The notes under the pieces are model-generated. The model saw nothing but the letters and a program-made list of their open reading frames with translations, was not told the origin of the DNA and made no database searches. Source: Eucommia ulmoides (lineage: Eukaryota > Streptophyta > Magnoliopsida > Garryales > Eucommiaceae). Taken from it: 64,000 nt of DNA. The DNA is taken from NCBI GenBank assembly GCA_016647705.1, contig CM028329.1, forward strand, positions 12,859,910-12,923,909. The letters run 5' to 3'. Both the position numbers and the translations under genes were made by a program. Below, piece after piece: positions 11,060 through 22,332 of the stretch (position 1 is the stretch's first letter; the number at the start of each line of letters is the position of its first letter).

Positions 11060-13149
11060 TGTTGACCCACAGATCTAATCAAGAAGGGGAAGGTGAATTG
11101 GATAGTGATAAAATTTAAACAATTAATTATCAAACACACAGATTATCAATTTTCTTAACTGGTTATTATCTTGTATTATAGCTGAAATATATTTAAACAA
11201 GTGCACAACCAAACAACCAGAAATAAAGAAAAGGCACATAACGATTTATCTTGGTTCGGTAAGCTACTCTTACCTACGTCTAGTCCCCCGAACTTCACAG
11301 GGCTTTCGCAATACACTAATCTCTGATTTTTTCCCAAGTAGGAACCAAACCCTTACAATTTTTTTCACAGGCTAAAGACTAACTTAATTTTTTTCACATG
11401 CATAGAATCAAACCTTTACAATTTTCTTTTCACAATCTAAGGAAGAACCCTATGTTTTTATCACAGGTTAAAGACTAATCTAATTCTATTATAGATAGAA
11501 TCAAACCTAATCATTTTCACATGATAAAGATCAAACTTATCTACCCTGATTAGATACCAACCTAGATATTCTTTTACCAGGATAAAGACTAACCTAATTC
11601 TATTATAGACATAATCAAACCTGATTCTTTTCATATGCTAAAGATCAAACCTATCTACTGTGATTAGATACAGACCCAGTTATATCTAATCCACTCATAC
11701 TTACCAAAACAAAAAATACAAGTTTCTTCCTACAGGAGTCTCTACCACCTCAATACAATGTATGCTCAATTAATATCATGAAACTATGTGATAGAACTAT
11801 GTGAGAAAATAAATCTTATTTTACTCAATTTAAACACACTGATAAAATAAAGCAAATTTCACAAGCAAAAACTGTTTCACAAGATTTTCAGGATATTCTA
11901 AATTGAAAATGATTTTTCATATAAAACATTTACTGGCTCAATTTAAGAATATAACTCAATTAAAGCACAAATAATATTTAAGTAAGTAATCAAGAACAAT
12001 CTTACTGTAATTCTTTTTAGAAGATCGTATAAAAAACTCAAACCTGGAAATAGCAAGAGCGGTGATTTTTTCAAAGCAAATTTTTTCTCTTGAAAATACT
12101 CTTAGCAAAATAATTCTCTCTTTATGAATATAGCTAATTAAATCTCTTACTTTTGATTGTTATTAAGTTAAGAACGCAAGTCTTATTATATAGATTTCAA
12201 ACTGTGGCTATAACGACTACTTTCCAAAACACAAGACCATTTATGACACTTTAAGACCCCATATAAAATACTCTTTTAAATCAGATGTATTTGGTTTAAA
12301 AATACTCTTTGAAAATCACAATTTAGTCCCTAAAACTTCTTTGACTCAAAATCCTTAAATATAGAAAGTAGTTTTACTAATTCAACTCATAGAATCAATT
12401 AATATGAGAACCAATTAATGGGATTTTCAAAATATGTGATAGATATATGAAATATACTCAAATTCCCTTAAAATTAGAATTATATACATCAAAACCATAG
12501 GATTTGGGTTGAAGATCTAAAAAAAAAAATTAGTCAAATTAGACCTGATCCTGACACGTTGGTCAACCGAACCCCTGTCGATTAACCGACCCCTGTTCAA
12601 CGGTCTAAATTTTGAATGTTTCACCTTCTATCAATCGACCAACCACTTATGACAGTCGACCATTCTGGCCAATAGTTTTTCCTCACAAGTTAATGATCTC
12701 ATTAGTTAATTGATCAATTCCATCAGTCAACTGATTGGACCATAAACTTCTCTTTTCATGTTTTAAAACATTCTATTGATTTAACACTTTATGAAAAATA
12801 TTTAGAATCTTAAATTTATCACTTCTTACCATAATACGCATAAGAATAATCAATTTTAAGTACTGTGTGTGATCCTAATCAGGTTGCATTAAGAGTATAA
12901 AAGTATTGAGTTGTTTTATCTAGAAATTCAAAAAATCTTCAATGCTTCAAAAATCAAAGTCTTCGCTTGCAACCATCTTGAATCTTTTGTAAATCATCAT
13001 CTTTGTAAATCTTCAACGATCATTATCTTTTACGATTCATTCTTTTTCTTATTTGCTCAAAATGAACTTTAATTTGAAATCACTCGATAAACATATTAGT
13101 TCCATAAATATTAACGTTAAATTGTCCATCAAAATATCTAGGGTCAACA
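11060..13149 (-). mobile_element. L1-family LTR, full length, inverted (copy b)
   Basis: On the minus strand it runs from TGTTGACCCTAGATATT (right end) to GTGGGTCAACA (left end), about 2.09 kb with TG...CA termini. Its left part (11250-11280) is the complement of the GCAAGAGTAGTTTATCGAA block at 29790. Its right part (12560-12910) is the complement of the GTCGAC-rich and CTCTTAATGCA blocks at 28310-28720. It follows the L1a primer site by about 17 bp, so it looks inserted in the leader of that element. No clear 5-bp target duplication was found. Confidence 0.7.
11465..11690 (-). repeat. Tandem repeat of about 114 bp in L1b
   Basis: Two units, beginning near 11465 and 11579, carry AAAGACTAA...CTAATTCTATTATAGA, an AATCAAACCT block and a CTACYSTGATTAGATAC block. 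A looser 45-bp version of the same A/G-rich motif is seen in copy d (15700-15850). Confidence 0.75.
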
Positions 13150-13622
13150 AGTTTCATATCCTAGCTAAACGATCAAATTGCATACATTGAGGATAATATT
13201 CTCTGTGTTTCTGCTAATACATATATATCTCCTCAATGTTTTGACTTATCAAATAATCAGTGTTCTGTTATTGGAAATGATATAGATGATGAGAAAGATG
13301 TTGCTCCCAAGTCGATTGAAAAATTGATCGTTTCCATAATTTTTTGGCAAAAGAAAATTAAGACTTTGGACTTTGTCAAAAAATTGCGATTGTTGAAAAT
13401 AAAAAGTTTTGCACTGTGTTTCTCTTAAAAATAAGAATTTAGATAAATATTTTGAAACTGAAGAACTTTCAAATGTTATTCTCGAGATAAACAACCTGCT
13501 TGATAAAATTGAATTTCATGAAGATTTTTTTTTTCTTTTTTCTAAAAAATGGTATTACGAATCTTCAACAAAGAACTGCAAATTTAATAAATTATGACAA
13601 ACTAACTAAGGTTGTAAATATT
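13150..13622. other. Unclassified remnant, probably retroelement interior
   Basis: The ORFs here (for example 13409-13597 on +) are Lys/Asn/Phe-rich and match nothing I know. The position just beyond an L1 LTR suggests decayed gag, but no zinc knuckle is visible. Confidence 0.3.
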
Positions 13623-14405
13623 GATGCGAACCTCACCCAGAATTAGTGAGATCGACACTAATTTAGGGTTTCTTTGCTAGGATCGATCTAAATTCAGATT
13701 TATAAACAAAAAGGAAGAACACAAAAAATACAGAATTTATGATATAATTACCTTGACCCTACATTTATGAATAAAACGCGAACCAATGGTATAAGTAACG
13801 TTCTTGATCCAATGATTATAAGAATCAGAACCAAAGATATAGAGATTGAACACTACAAGAAAATCTTGATAAATATAGAAAAGTTCTATGAAGAACTTAA
13901 GAGAAAAACCCTCCTAATTATATTAATCAATATCAAAATTATGTTTTTTCTCATGAGCACACCTTTCTTAAATGGTAGGCTAAGAAAGTACAAGAAAACC
14001 TAATCTAACAAGGAATGGAAATAAAAAAAAAAAACAAAAAAAAAAAACTTCCTAGCTTGTCTTTTGCTCCTAGTCTAACAAATAAAAGAGTCTTAGTCTA
14101 AAAATGAAAAGTCTAATTGGCAATAATGCCTTACAAATCATCAAATAAAAGAGTTCAATTAAAATTAAAAGACTAATTAATAAAATAAATAGTCTGAAAA
14201 TTCATGGGTCTTATACCTAGGCCCATTCAAGTTCATGCCTAAGTCCATTCGCTTACCTACATGAGATGGATTAGGCCTTGATCATTGGTTGGGCCTAATT
14301 TGGGCTTCACCATTGTAAACTCTGCCCAAATCTCCTAAATTAATCTATTAAATATTTCTTTGAATCATTTGGATCTTGCCCCAGTAATAGGCTCAACTGA
14401 CACAT
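13623..14405 (-). mobile_element. Retroelement 3' fragment, left arm of inverted pair
   Basis: Reads on the minus strand as the complement of 14735-15522. The inner end carries a degraded form of the motif seen in the right arm (TRARAKRF-like, a common C-terminal pol signature of plant gypsy elements), then non-coding LTR-like DNA. An A-rich tract lies at 14020-14047. Confidence 0.65.
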
Positions 14406-14734
14406 GTAGCGGATCTTTTGATAGTGCTTGTTGATTCTCATCAAATATTGAATTAGAAAATTCAAGGTGTGAACTCAATAGATCACGTTTGAAAATTTAT
14501 TCAGTTGAAAATGATTTTCAAATTTTAAAGAATGACCTTGTATTTATCAAGTAGAAAAATTTTAGTCTTCAAGTGAATATTGGAGGTAATAGAATCAAAC
14601 CTAATCCTTTTCGATTCAGAGTCCCGGCCCCAACAAAGTCAAATAAAGAGAACAAACAATTACAACTATGACTTATAAGGAGCATGAAGGCAAAGGGAGA
14701 ATGATGAGAATATATCTATTGCACTAAGGGATCC

Positions 14735-15522
14735 ATTGCATATTCCAGTCGGCCCAATAATGAGGGCAAGAGCTAAAAGATTCCAAGAAATACTTAATGG
14801 ATTAATTCAAGATATTTGGGATGAGTCTAAAATAGTGAAGCCCAAATTTGGCCCAAATGATGATCAAGGCATAGTCCAACTCATCAAGGCAAACGAATGA
14901 GCTTAAAGCGTGAACCTAAATGGCCCTAGGATGAGACCCATGAATTTTAGTTTATTTATTTTATTATTTTAAGTCTTTTAATTCTTTTTAGGTTGATTTG
15001 TAAAACATGATTGCCAATTAATCTTTTCATTTTTCAACTAAGAGTAAAAGGCAAGTTAGAAAACTTCCTTATTCTTTGTTTAGTCTTTGACATTAGGGTT
15101 TCCTTTTTCCCTCATGATGGACTGCGAATTTCACAAGACAAAATAGGGTTTTTTTCATGTTCTCTTGGCCGCTTATTTAAGGGGCTCTTTAGGCCTGTGA
15201 GTTTCACACAATTTTTTATTTGATTAATATAATTGTGAGAGACTTTCTCTTAAGTTCTTTAAAGAACTTTTTGAACTTATCAAGTTTTCTTGTGGTGTTC
15301 AATCTCTTTGGTTCGTGATTCTCTTATAATCATTGGGTTAAAGATTCTCTTATACCGTTGGTTCACCTTTCATTCATAAATGTCGGGTCAAGGTAATCTA
15401 TCAATATTCTATATTTTCTTGTGTTTGTCATTTCCTTATAAATCTGAATTTAGTTCGATCCTTTGTGAAAAAACCCAAAGTTGGTTTCGAGTCTCACTAA
15501 TTCTTGATGAAGTTCGCATCCT
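14735..15522 (+). mobile_element. Retroelement 3' fragment, right arm of inverted pair
   Basis: Starts with a GPI-x-RARAKRFQE-like reading (about 14750-14790), which in plant Ty3/gypsy elements lies near the end of the polyprotein, then a stop near 14898 and non-coding DNA. It mirrors 13623-14405 across about 330 bp of spacer. The fragment probably includes the end of pol and part of the 3' LTR. A primer site and complete LTR were not found. Confidence 0.6.
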
Positions 15523-15639
15523 AGGGTTTCGATATTTTTCCTGTGAAAAAAATTAGGGTTTAATCTTTGTTTTGCAAAAAGATTAAATAGTCTTTTCCCT
15601 TGAAAATATTATGTTTTAATTCTTCTTATAATTTAATTA

Positions 15640-16128
15640 AGTATGATTATAAAGGTTCTTCCTAAGCTTGCAAAAATGATAAGTGAGAGAGTGATAGGTT
15701 AATTTTGAGCCTATGAAAAGAATCAGATTGTAGAGGTTGATTTTGAGTCTGCGAAAAAGAATCAGGATAAATAGGGTTTGATTATGAGCCTGGGAAAATA
15801 ATTAGATTAGTCTTCAGCATGTAAAAAGATTGTAAGGGTTTGTGGTTCGTACCTGTGAAAGAAATAAGAGGTTTAGTGGATTGCGAATCTCCGTGGAACT
15901 TAGGAGACTAGATGTAGCTAAGAGTAGTTTATCGAATCACGATATATCGCTGTGTACTACATTGTTATTTTTGTGTTTGTTTGGGTGTGCATTTAGTCAA
16001 ACATATTTTTGCTACTTACCAAGATAATAATCGATTAGGTAAATTGATAACTTGCGTGTTGAATTTATTGTTTAATTTTTGTAACTATCCAATTAACCCT
16101 CCCTTTTGGGTAGCTCTTTGGGCAAACA
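15640..16128 (+). mobile_element. L1-family LTR, 3' part (copy d)
   Basis: Matches 29600-29982: A/G-rich 'AAAAGAATYAGG' repeats, then the AAGAGTAGTTTATCGAA block (about 15922), then AACTATCCAATT and a GGGCAAACA end. A weak primer-like GTGTTATCAGTGAG follows at 16136. The 5' half is missing where it meets the right arm of the inverted pair. Confidence 0.6.
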
Positions 16129-16149
16129 ATTTCAGGTGTTATCAGTGAG

Positions 16150-16740
16150 GTAAATATGGTCACCTTGAAAAATAGTGTTATCAACTGCATGGTTATCAAC
16201 TTGGATCCAGAAATAGCTATATACCAAGAAACAGTACTAGAAACTTTTATGCAGGTACAAATACAAATTATGTTGGACCAAAAAAAAAAATAGAAGTAAT
16301 TTTCAAAGGCCAAAGATGGATAACGTCAGAAAGGCACAAGTTCTGTTGCCAAGAATAATGTTTTTTATCATAGGAATGGAAGACATAATCAAAATCAGCA
16401 AAAAATGGAATATAGAATTGTTGCTTATCACAATAAGATAAATTGGCCAGTAGTTTCCAAAGATAACAAAGAGTTTGTTAGGATAAATCAACCAGCAACT
16501 GCAAAAGATAACAAAAATATTCTTATAAGGTACATCAACTGGCAACTCCTAAGGATGACAATGGTACTCTTATTTTTTTTTTTGAAATTTAAGTATATAA
16601 ATTTTGTCAGAGAGTTGAGTGTGTCATACTCAAATTATGTTAATTGAGTATCATAATATTTTGAGTTAGGTAGTTTATGTTTTTTATTTTAAAAATATAA
16701 TTATAATAATTAATTGGATCACTTGATAAAGGATGAGAAC
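16150..16740. other. Unrecognised interior sequence
   Basis: Contains overlapping short ORFs on both strands (16065-16647) of low complexity. A region rich in Asn, Gln and Lys (16390-16560, +) could be decayed gag, but no motif supports it. Confidence 0.3.
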
Positions 16741-17100
16741 ATAATTTCAAAAAGATTCAAAAAATAGCCTATTCAGTGGACTGATTAGTGAACAAGTCGA
16801 CCAAAATGTTGTGGTAAAGTTAGACCGGTGAAATCTTAAGTGAATCAATCGACCGACAATACTTTCAGTCAATTGATTGTTGGTAGTATATATTCATGAA
16901 CCCAAGGTTCATTTGCTTATGTTTTATTCATTCCCCTTAATTTCTAAGATTCAGCCCTTCTCAACCATTTATCTTCTCAGATCTTTTAATTTTCCTCTAT
17001 AAAGGCTTAGATATAAGTGATTTAAAGAGTTATGGGTGAGATTTCAAGCAAAACATGTCTGATTTCATTGGGTCTTCAAGCTATTTCCGCGAAGCTCTTT
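16740..17100 (+). mobile_element. L1-like LTR middle fragment
   Basis: Carries the CAGTGGACTGATTAG and AATCGACCGACAAT motifs that characterise the GTCGAC-rich part of the L1 LTRs at 12560-12740 (inverted) and 28490-28720. Flanks do not continue the match, so it is a fragment. Confidence 0.45.
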
Positions 17101-17450
17101 AGGTAAGATTTCTTTGTTTTTTCTTCATTATTTCGCGATCTCCTTGATTCTTGTTGTTTTTTGTTCTTATTATACTTCGTCTTATATTTCTTGTCAAACC
17201 TATGTAAAAAAATAGTCCAAAAACATGTTGCTAGGAAAAGAAGGGTCTAAGGATAAGGCTAAGAAGGCTCAAAAGTCTGATTTTTAATTTCACAAGTTCT
17301 TAAGCAAAGAGAATCAAAAGAAATCCTAAATGATTTTAATAAAAGAAAAGTTGTTTGTGGAAGCCCGTTGATTTCGAGGACTTAGGGTTCAAGAGAATAG
17401 ATGTTTTAACAAAATAAAAAATCTAGGATGAAATGTCTTTTTTTCGGAAA
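17100..17450. other. No recognisable gene
   Basis: AT-rich. A Lys-rich reading at 17225-17300 is too short to assign. Confidence 0.4.
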
Positions 17451-18405
17451 GTAAACTATAATGCTACAAAAATTTATATTTTTAAAAATAGTATTCTATT
17501 TAAATAATTTATAATTTTTATGGGATGATTTTGATATATTATGAAAACTTTAGGGTATAAAGGGATATATGATAATTTTTGTGACTATAAGTGTAATTAA
17601 GCTTTTATTTTTGTGAAGGTGTAAAGTATGTGTGACATGTGTTGATTATGTTGATTATGCTAGACATGTGTGAAGGTTATTATATATTTGGGTGAGTTGT
17701 ATGGGTATAAAGTGGAGTAGTTGAAATGTGTAAAATAAAGAAGGATTAGAAGCTAAGAAAAAAAGAAAAAAAAAGAAAGAAGATAAATAAAAGTGGGTCT
17801 CACTATATATATATATATTTGTACGTGCTTATGTTTGTGTAAGTATGGGGAATGGACACAAACGGAAGAACAAATAGGAGAATAGAGAGGACAAAAAGAA
17901 AGGTCTAAGAAAGAGGAAAATAAAATAAATAAAAATAGTTAATTATGCGGTTGATTATCAATTATTCATTCCAAGTAGAATTCTTAATTCTTTTAATATC
18001 TGTATTTAACTTTTCCACAATATTTGTTGCAGGATTGACAACATTGGGCCCCTGCCACAAACGACGAAAAGTATATTTTGGAATTGTAATAAAGTTTGTA
18101 ATAATTTTATTTATTGCTTATTGTTGGATGATTAATAAAATTAATTGGTAATTATAATTATTGGCTTAGTTTGTAAAATTTATCAAAATTATAAGTATTT
18201 AAAATTATTGGCATAGTTCAAGACGATTCAGTTAAATTTATTGTCTCAATTGTAATAATAATAAATAATAACAAAGTAGCAGTTGGTTTCGTTATAGTTG
18301 TAAAATTGATCAGATTTATAGGTATTACAATATTTATGGTAGACTTTTAATTTTATTCTCTTTAAGAGAAACAAAGTGATGATATTGGAAAACCGAGTCG
18401 TTACA
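17450..18405 (+). mobile_element. LTR-like sequence upstream of a gypsy primer site
   Basis: AT-rich DNA with an (AT)n TATA-like run (17800-17818), ending in CGTTACA just before a TGGTATCA primer site. This parallels the LTR end at 1421. The left end was not located, so the start is approximate. Confidence 0.45.
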
Positions 18406-18407
18406 GA

Positions 18408-18419
18408 TGGTATCAAAAC
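18408..18419 (+). other. Primer-binding site, tRNA-Met type
   Basis: TGGTATCAAAAC, two bases after a TTACA end. The following 70 bases (AGATTATAGATTCTATAG and on) match the leader at 1441-1500. Confidence 0.65.
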
Positions 18420-19490
18420 TTAGATTATAGATTCTATAGACTTGGTGAGTATCGTGTTAGTAGTAGACCATATGATAAGTCGTTTGGTTGAGAGATCAAT
18501 TTTAAGGTAAGTGTACTGTTTTCTATGTAAATTGCTAAATTATATTTTTGTACTAAATTGTGAAAAAGAAAAAGATTTGTTGAAATGAATAGTGTTATAA
18601 TGTTAAATAGATCAAGTAAGATTTTATATGTGGAAATTGATTTTTATTAATATCCTACTATGCCATAGTTGTGTCTTGACAGGAGGGTATATCTCGCAAG
18701 ATATTGTTGGTTCTAATAGAAATGTATGTCTTGCAGGATGTTGTATTGAGACATGATAGGAGATAGTTGGAATATAGTGTTGACTATCAATATAGTTGAA
18801 TATGGTGTTGGCTATCAGTATGGTGTGGTTGAATATATTGTTGATTATTAGTATGATGTAGATAAATATGTTGTTTACTATCAATAGGATGTGGTGGTTT
18901 ATACCACATGATTAATATATTATTGTTGATTGGTTGATATATTGTTGTTGATTATCAATATGATATGGTGGTATGCGATAATCAGTATGATGATGTGGTT
19001 TATACTACGTGGTTGATATATTATTGTTAATTGGTTGATATGTTGTTGAATATCAGTATACTTTGGTGGTTTTACCACGTGTGTGTTCCTAGCATTGGAG
19101 AGATTGCATGACCCTAATACTAATAACTTTAGATTGCACAGATGTATAGGTTATGGTACTGTTATAACTCTCGATCGTAAAGTGAAACGATCTTATGGCT
19201 AGTAAGGATATATGTGTGGTATTTTATTATATAAAAATAAAAATGATAAATTGATTTAAATTCAGTTATTTCATTTTGATGACATATATGAGATTTTTAT
19301 ACTACTTAGTGAGACTATATTTTTTGGAAAGTGAATTTTGATAAAAGTACTTGATGCATAATTTTTATTTTGGTATTATGAAAACAGTATGTCGATAAAA
19401 TATTTTATCTTAAATAATCTAGGTAAAGACCGGTTTACTACCAACGTTAGGTAGGGTCGGAGCGTGGTATGATTGTTGAGATTATTAGGG
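18420..19490 (+). mobile_element. Rearranged gypsy leader and LTR segment
   Basis: 18420-18485 matches the leader after the first primer site (1440-1500). 18500-19490 matches the segment upstream of that primer site (about 400-1180), including the shared TAACTCTCGATCGT block (19157 and 831). The order of the two segments is therefore swapped relative to the first copy. Confidence 0.6.
18770..19085 (+). repeat. Irregular minisatellite (GTTGATTATCAGTATGATGTGG-like)
   Basis: Many variants of TTGAT/TATCARTATGRT/GTGGTTTATACC alternate here. It occupies the same relative place as the unrelated 37-39-bp array at 604-726 in the first copy. Confidence 0.6.
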
Positions 19491-20450
19491 TACTTGAAAA
19501 TTGACATAATTTTAGTAATTTAGAATATATTTTGAATGCATGTGTACTGGAAGTTAATCACGTGAAGGAATGCACAAAATATTATTATGGTTTTCATGCA
19601 ATGTTTTCTAACACTATTTGGCATCATTAGTTGTATTTTTTTTTTTTAAGTAACGAATTCGTTTTAGTACATAAGCATATGATAGAAATCAGAGGATTAA
19701 ATTGGTTATGCATCTATTAGTTTGGAGTAACTAGTAATTACACATTCGCTTATTCTCAAAGAATCCCATTATTGAACGCCTGTGTTGTGTTGATATTTAA
19801 TTTTATGGAAAAGCTCACGAGCTTATATATATATATATATATATAATATTATTTTTATTATTATAATCAGAGTGCATAATAGAAGTATTTAGAAATATAA
19901 AATTATTTGACAATTAGTTGTTTGTAATAGGCGTTATCGACTGTAGTGCACCCTATTTGTGTTTTGTTGGATTTAGTGTGGGCCATCACAAATACAGAAG
20001 TGGCAAATTGAAGTATAGATGGATCTAGTTAAATTTATTGTCGCTGGTATAATAATATTAAATAATAGGATAAATTATTTTTTAAACTTTAAATATTGAC
20101 ACATTTCTATGTAAATCAATAACTTTATTCTATTTCAGTTTAAACCTTTTAAATAAATATTCAGTTTTAAATGATCTTTTGTTTTTATTTTTAAATTTTT
20201 CTTTCTTTATAATTATTTTTTTCCCTTCCATTTTTTTTCTTATTTTGTCTTTCTTCTTTAGACTAGCGCCACCACCAACACTAGCTTCACCACCAGTGAA
20301 TGCCCCGCCACCAACACTAGCTTCACCACCATAGACTCTTCCTTCCAGTGATAAATCCTCCATGAACAGAGAAAGAACCACAAAAATCATCTCTCCATCA
20401 ACCATATCTACTCTAAATCTTCAAAAAATTAGAAACAGGAACACAACCAA
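19490..20450. other. No gene; AT-rich with short repeats
   Basis: Holds (AT)n at 19826-19845. 20010-20060 resembles 18215-18270. Two 39-bp direct repeats (20266-20333, CCACCAACACTAGCTTCACC) produce a Gly-rich minus-strand reading that is probably not a gene. Confidence 0.45.
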
Positions 20451-20997
20451 AGGCCACCTACATCACTCCAGCCACCACCCTAATTTTCCCACAATTCTTA
20501 TTCAAATGCAAATTCCTCATCAGAAACCCTAATTTTCCAACAATTCTTACTCATTCAAAACAATATTGTCCTTCAACCTACTCATCGCCCATGAAATCCA
20601 GACCAGACGAAGCCTAAAATTGGTACTCAATAGCTTCGAACAACAAAATGGAACTATATCGGAGGCCAATTTGCAGGCGACAAAGAAACGAACGTCGGGT
20701 CTGGGTTCAAAGACGATGGCAGAAAATTGGGTGAGGAGATGGGGAAGTTCAAGACCAGATTTCTTTGGGGCAGAGGATCTTATTTCTCTTGTAATGTTGG
20801 TTGTATACGATTATTATCAACAAGGGTATAAGGATTTTCGCATGCCGTTGTTCTCTTCCTTGCGCGATTTTAGCTCAAACCCACCAATTTGATTTCGTCT
20901 CTACTTCTTTAACTCCTCTAATTCTTGTTCAATTTCGATTTTGTTCGGTTTTCTGCCTGTTTGAGTTCGATTTTGATTTTCGAATTGGATTTCATCT
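20450..20997. other. Left flank of copia insertion; possible disrupted host sequence
   Basis: Contains AAACCCTAATTTTC-type motifs common in plant 5' UTRs and an open stretch (20566-20892, +) without a recognised domain. Its last 50 bases recur at 25958-26004, to the right of the copia element. Confidence 0.35.
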
Positions 20998-21138
20998 TGT
21001 CGATGTAATAATGGCCTTGGTGGGCAAAACCTTAACCTCACAACCCTATAAATATTTGTATATAGCGTTGTATTTTTGTATCGTTTTCCTGAATATCAAT
21101 ACATTGTTCATGTTCTTCACTTCTCAATTATCGTAAAA
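20998..21138 (+). repeat. Copia 5' LTR
   Basis: Starts TGTCGATGTAATAATGG. Contains CCCTATAAATA (TATA-like, about 21042-21052) and TATCAATACATTGTTCATG, all shared with the 3' LTR. It ends next to TGGTATCAAAAG. It is 16 bp shorter than the 3' LTR because of a deletion near 21025. Confidence 0.88.
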
Positions 21139-21150
21139 TGGTATCAAAAG
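21139..21150 (+). other. Copia primer-binding site
   Basis: TGGTATCAAAAG, tRNA-Met type, directly after the 5' LTR. Confidence 0.8.
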
Positions 21151-21403
21151 TAAGTCTTTTTTGGACCTGTTCTCTCTAAACATTTTTTTCGAAACCCTAA
21201 AGTTTCTGCCGCTACCATCTTTTTTTCTCTCTCGTGATTTTCATCGCTACTATAGGTTTCATTACCACTCTGATATCAACAATTACCAAACCACCATTTT
21301 CGTCTTGCAAAGACGGACACAACACCACCAAAATCACCGCCATCGGAATACCGACGCGTCCTCACACGCCTCCCACAGGCTGCAGTATTACCAAGTTGCG
21401 TCA

Positions 21404-21780
21404 TCTTGGATTTTGGACTTTATCGCCTCAACCAGAGCTCCAAATCCATCTCATAGTATACCATCAAAACCATATCGACGAGATAATTCCAAAGACGCAA
21501 CGAGAAGCCCATTCCAATCTTTCACGCACCCACACGCGCAGCCCAAAGGGTCTACTTCAGTTCGCGTCTCAGATACAAGCACCTGCTTACGACATCTCGG
21601 ATTTTGAGCTCTATCGCCTCAATCAAGGCTCCAAATCCATTTCACGATATACCATCGGAATCGTCTCGACAAGACGATTCCAAAGACGTAAGGCTCATCA
21701 CCGTCAGACGCAGCACGCGCTCATACGCGGGGCTTGAAGGGTGTGCTCCTGATTCGTGTCAGATCCAAATGCTTCAACCT
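21404..21780 (+). repeat. Tandem duplication of about 187 bp in copia leader/gag region
   Basis: A unit starting with CGTCATCTTGGATTTTG (21404) recurs as CGACATCTCGGATTTTG (21591), both followed by TATCGCCTCAA, CTCCAAATCCAT and ATTCCAAAGACG. No CCHC knuckle is seen between the primer site and the protease (21150-22570), so gag is missing or unrecognisable. Confidence 0.7.
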
Positions 21781-22332
21781 TTCTTTGTCTTATTTGTTGC
21801 TGCCACGTCAGCCTTACTTACCTAGTCAGCACTCAGTCAGCGCTTAGTTAACCACCATGTCAACCGCTACGTCATCGACACGTTAGCATCACGCCAGCGT
21901 TTGACTACTACGGCACTCATTGACCTGCCACTTCAGCCCCCAGTCAACCCCTGTCTGCCACGTCACCGGTTTTCTTAAGGTAACTTTTTTTTACTGGTTC
22001 AGGCCTTTTTAGATCAGTTTTCTGTAAAGTTAGACCGGTTTTTGAGGTTTTTCGACGTTTTGATTCTGTTTTCAGCCTTCGTTTTTTTATTTGAGGCTCA
22101 CAAAATATACTTTCTGTTACATCCGTGTGGTTCTTACACCGATGCTCCCGTTTTTCATCCGGTCTTTGACATTTCAATATTGATTCCTAGATAATTTTAG
22201 TATTCCGGATCTATCTGTGATCTCCGTTAAATCAAATTTGGATCAAATAGTATAATTCTTTTTATATTGTTGATTCGATTCATCATGAAAATTTGATCGG
22301 TTCAAGGGGCTCTCAATTGATTTTTCACGAGT

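Noticed and set aside
20566..20892. 108-codon plus-strand ORF as a host gene
   Set aside because: Begins without an ATG, no domain, and no splice context that I can support.
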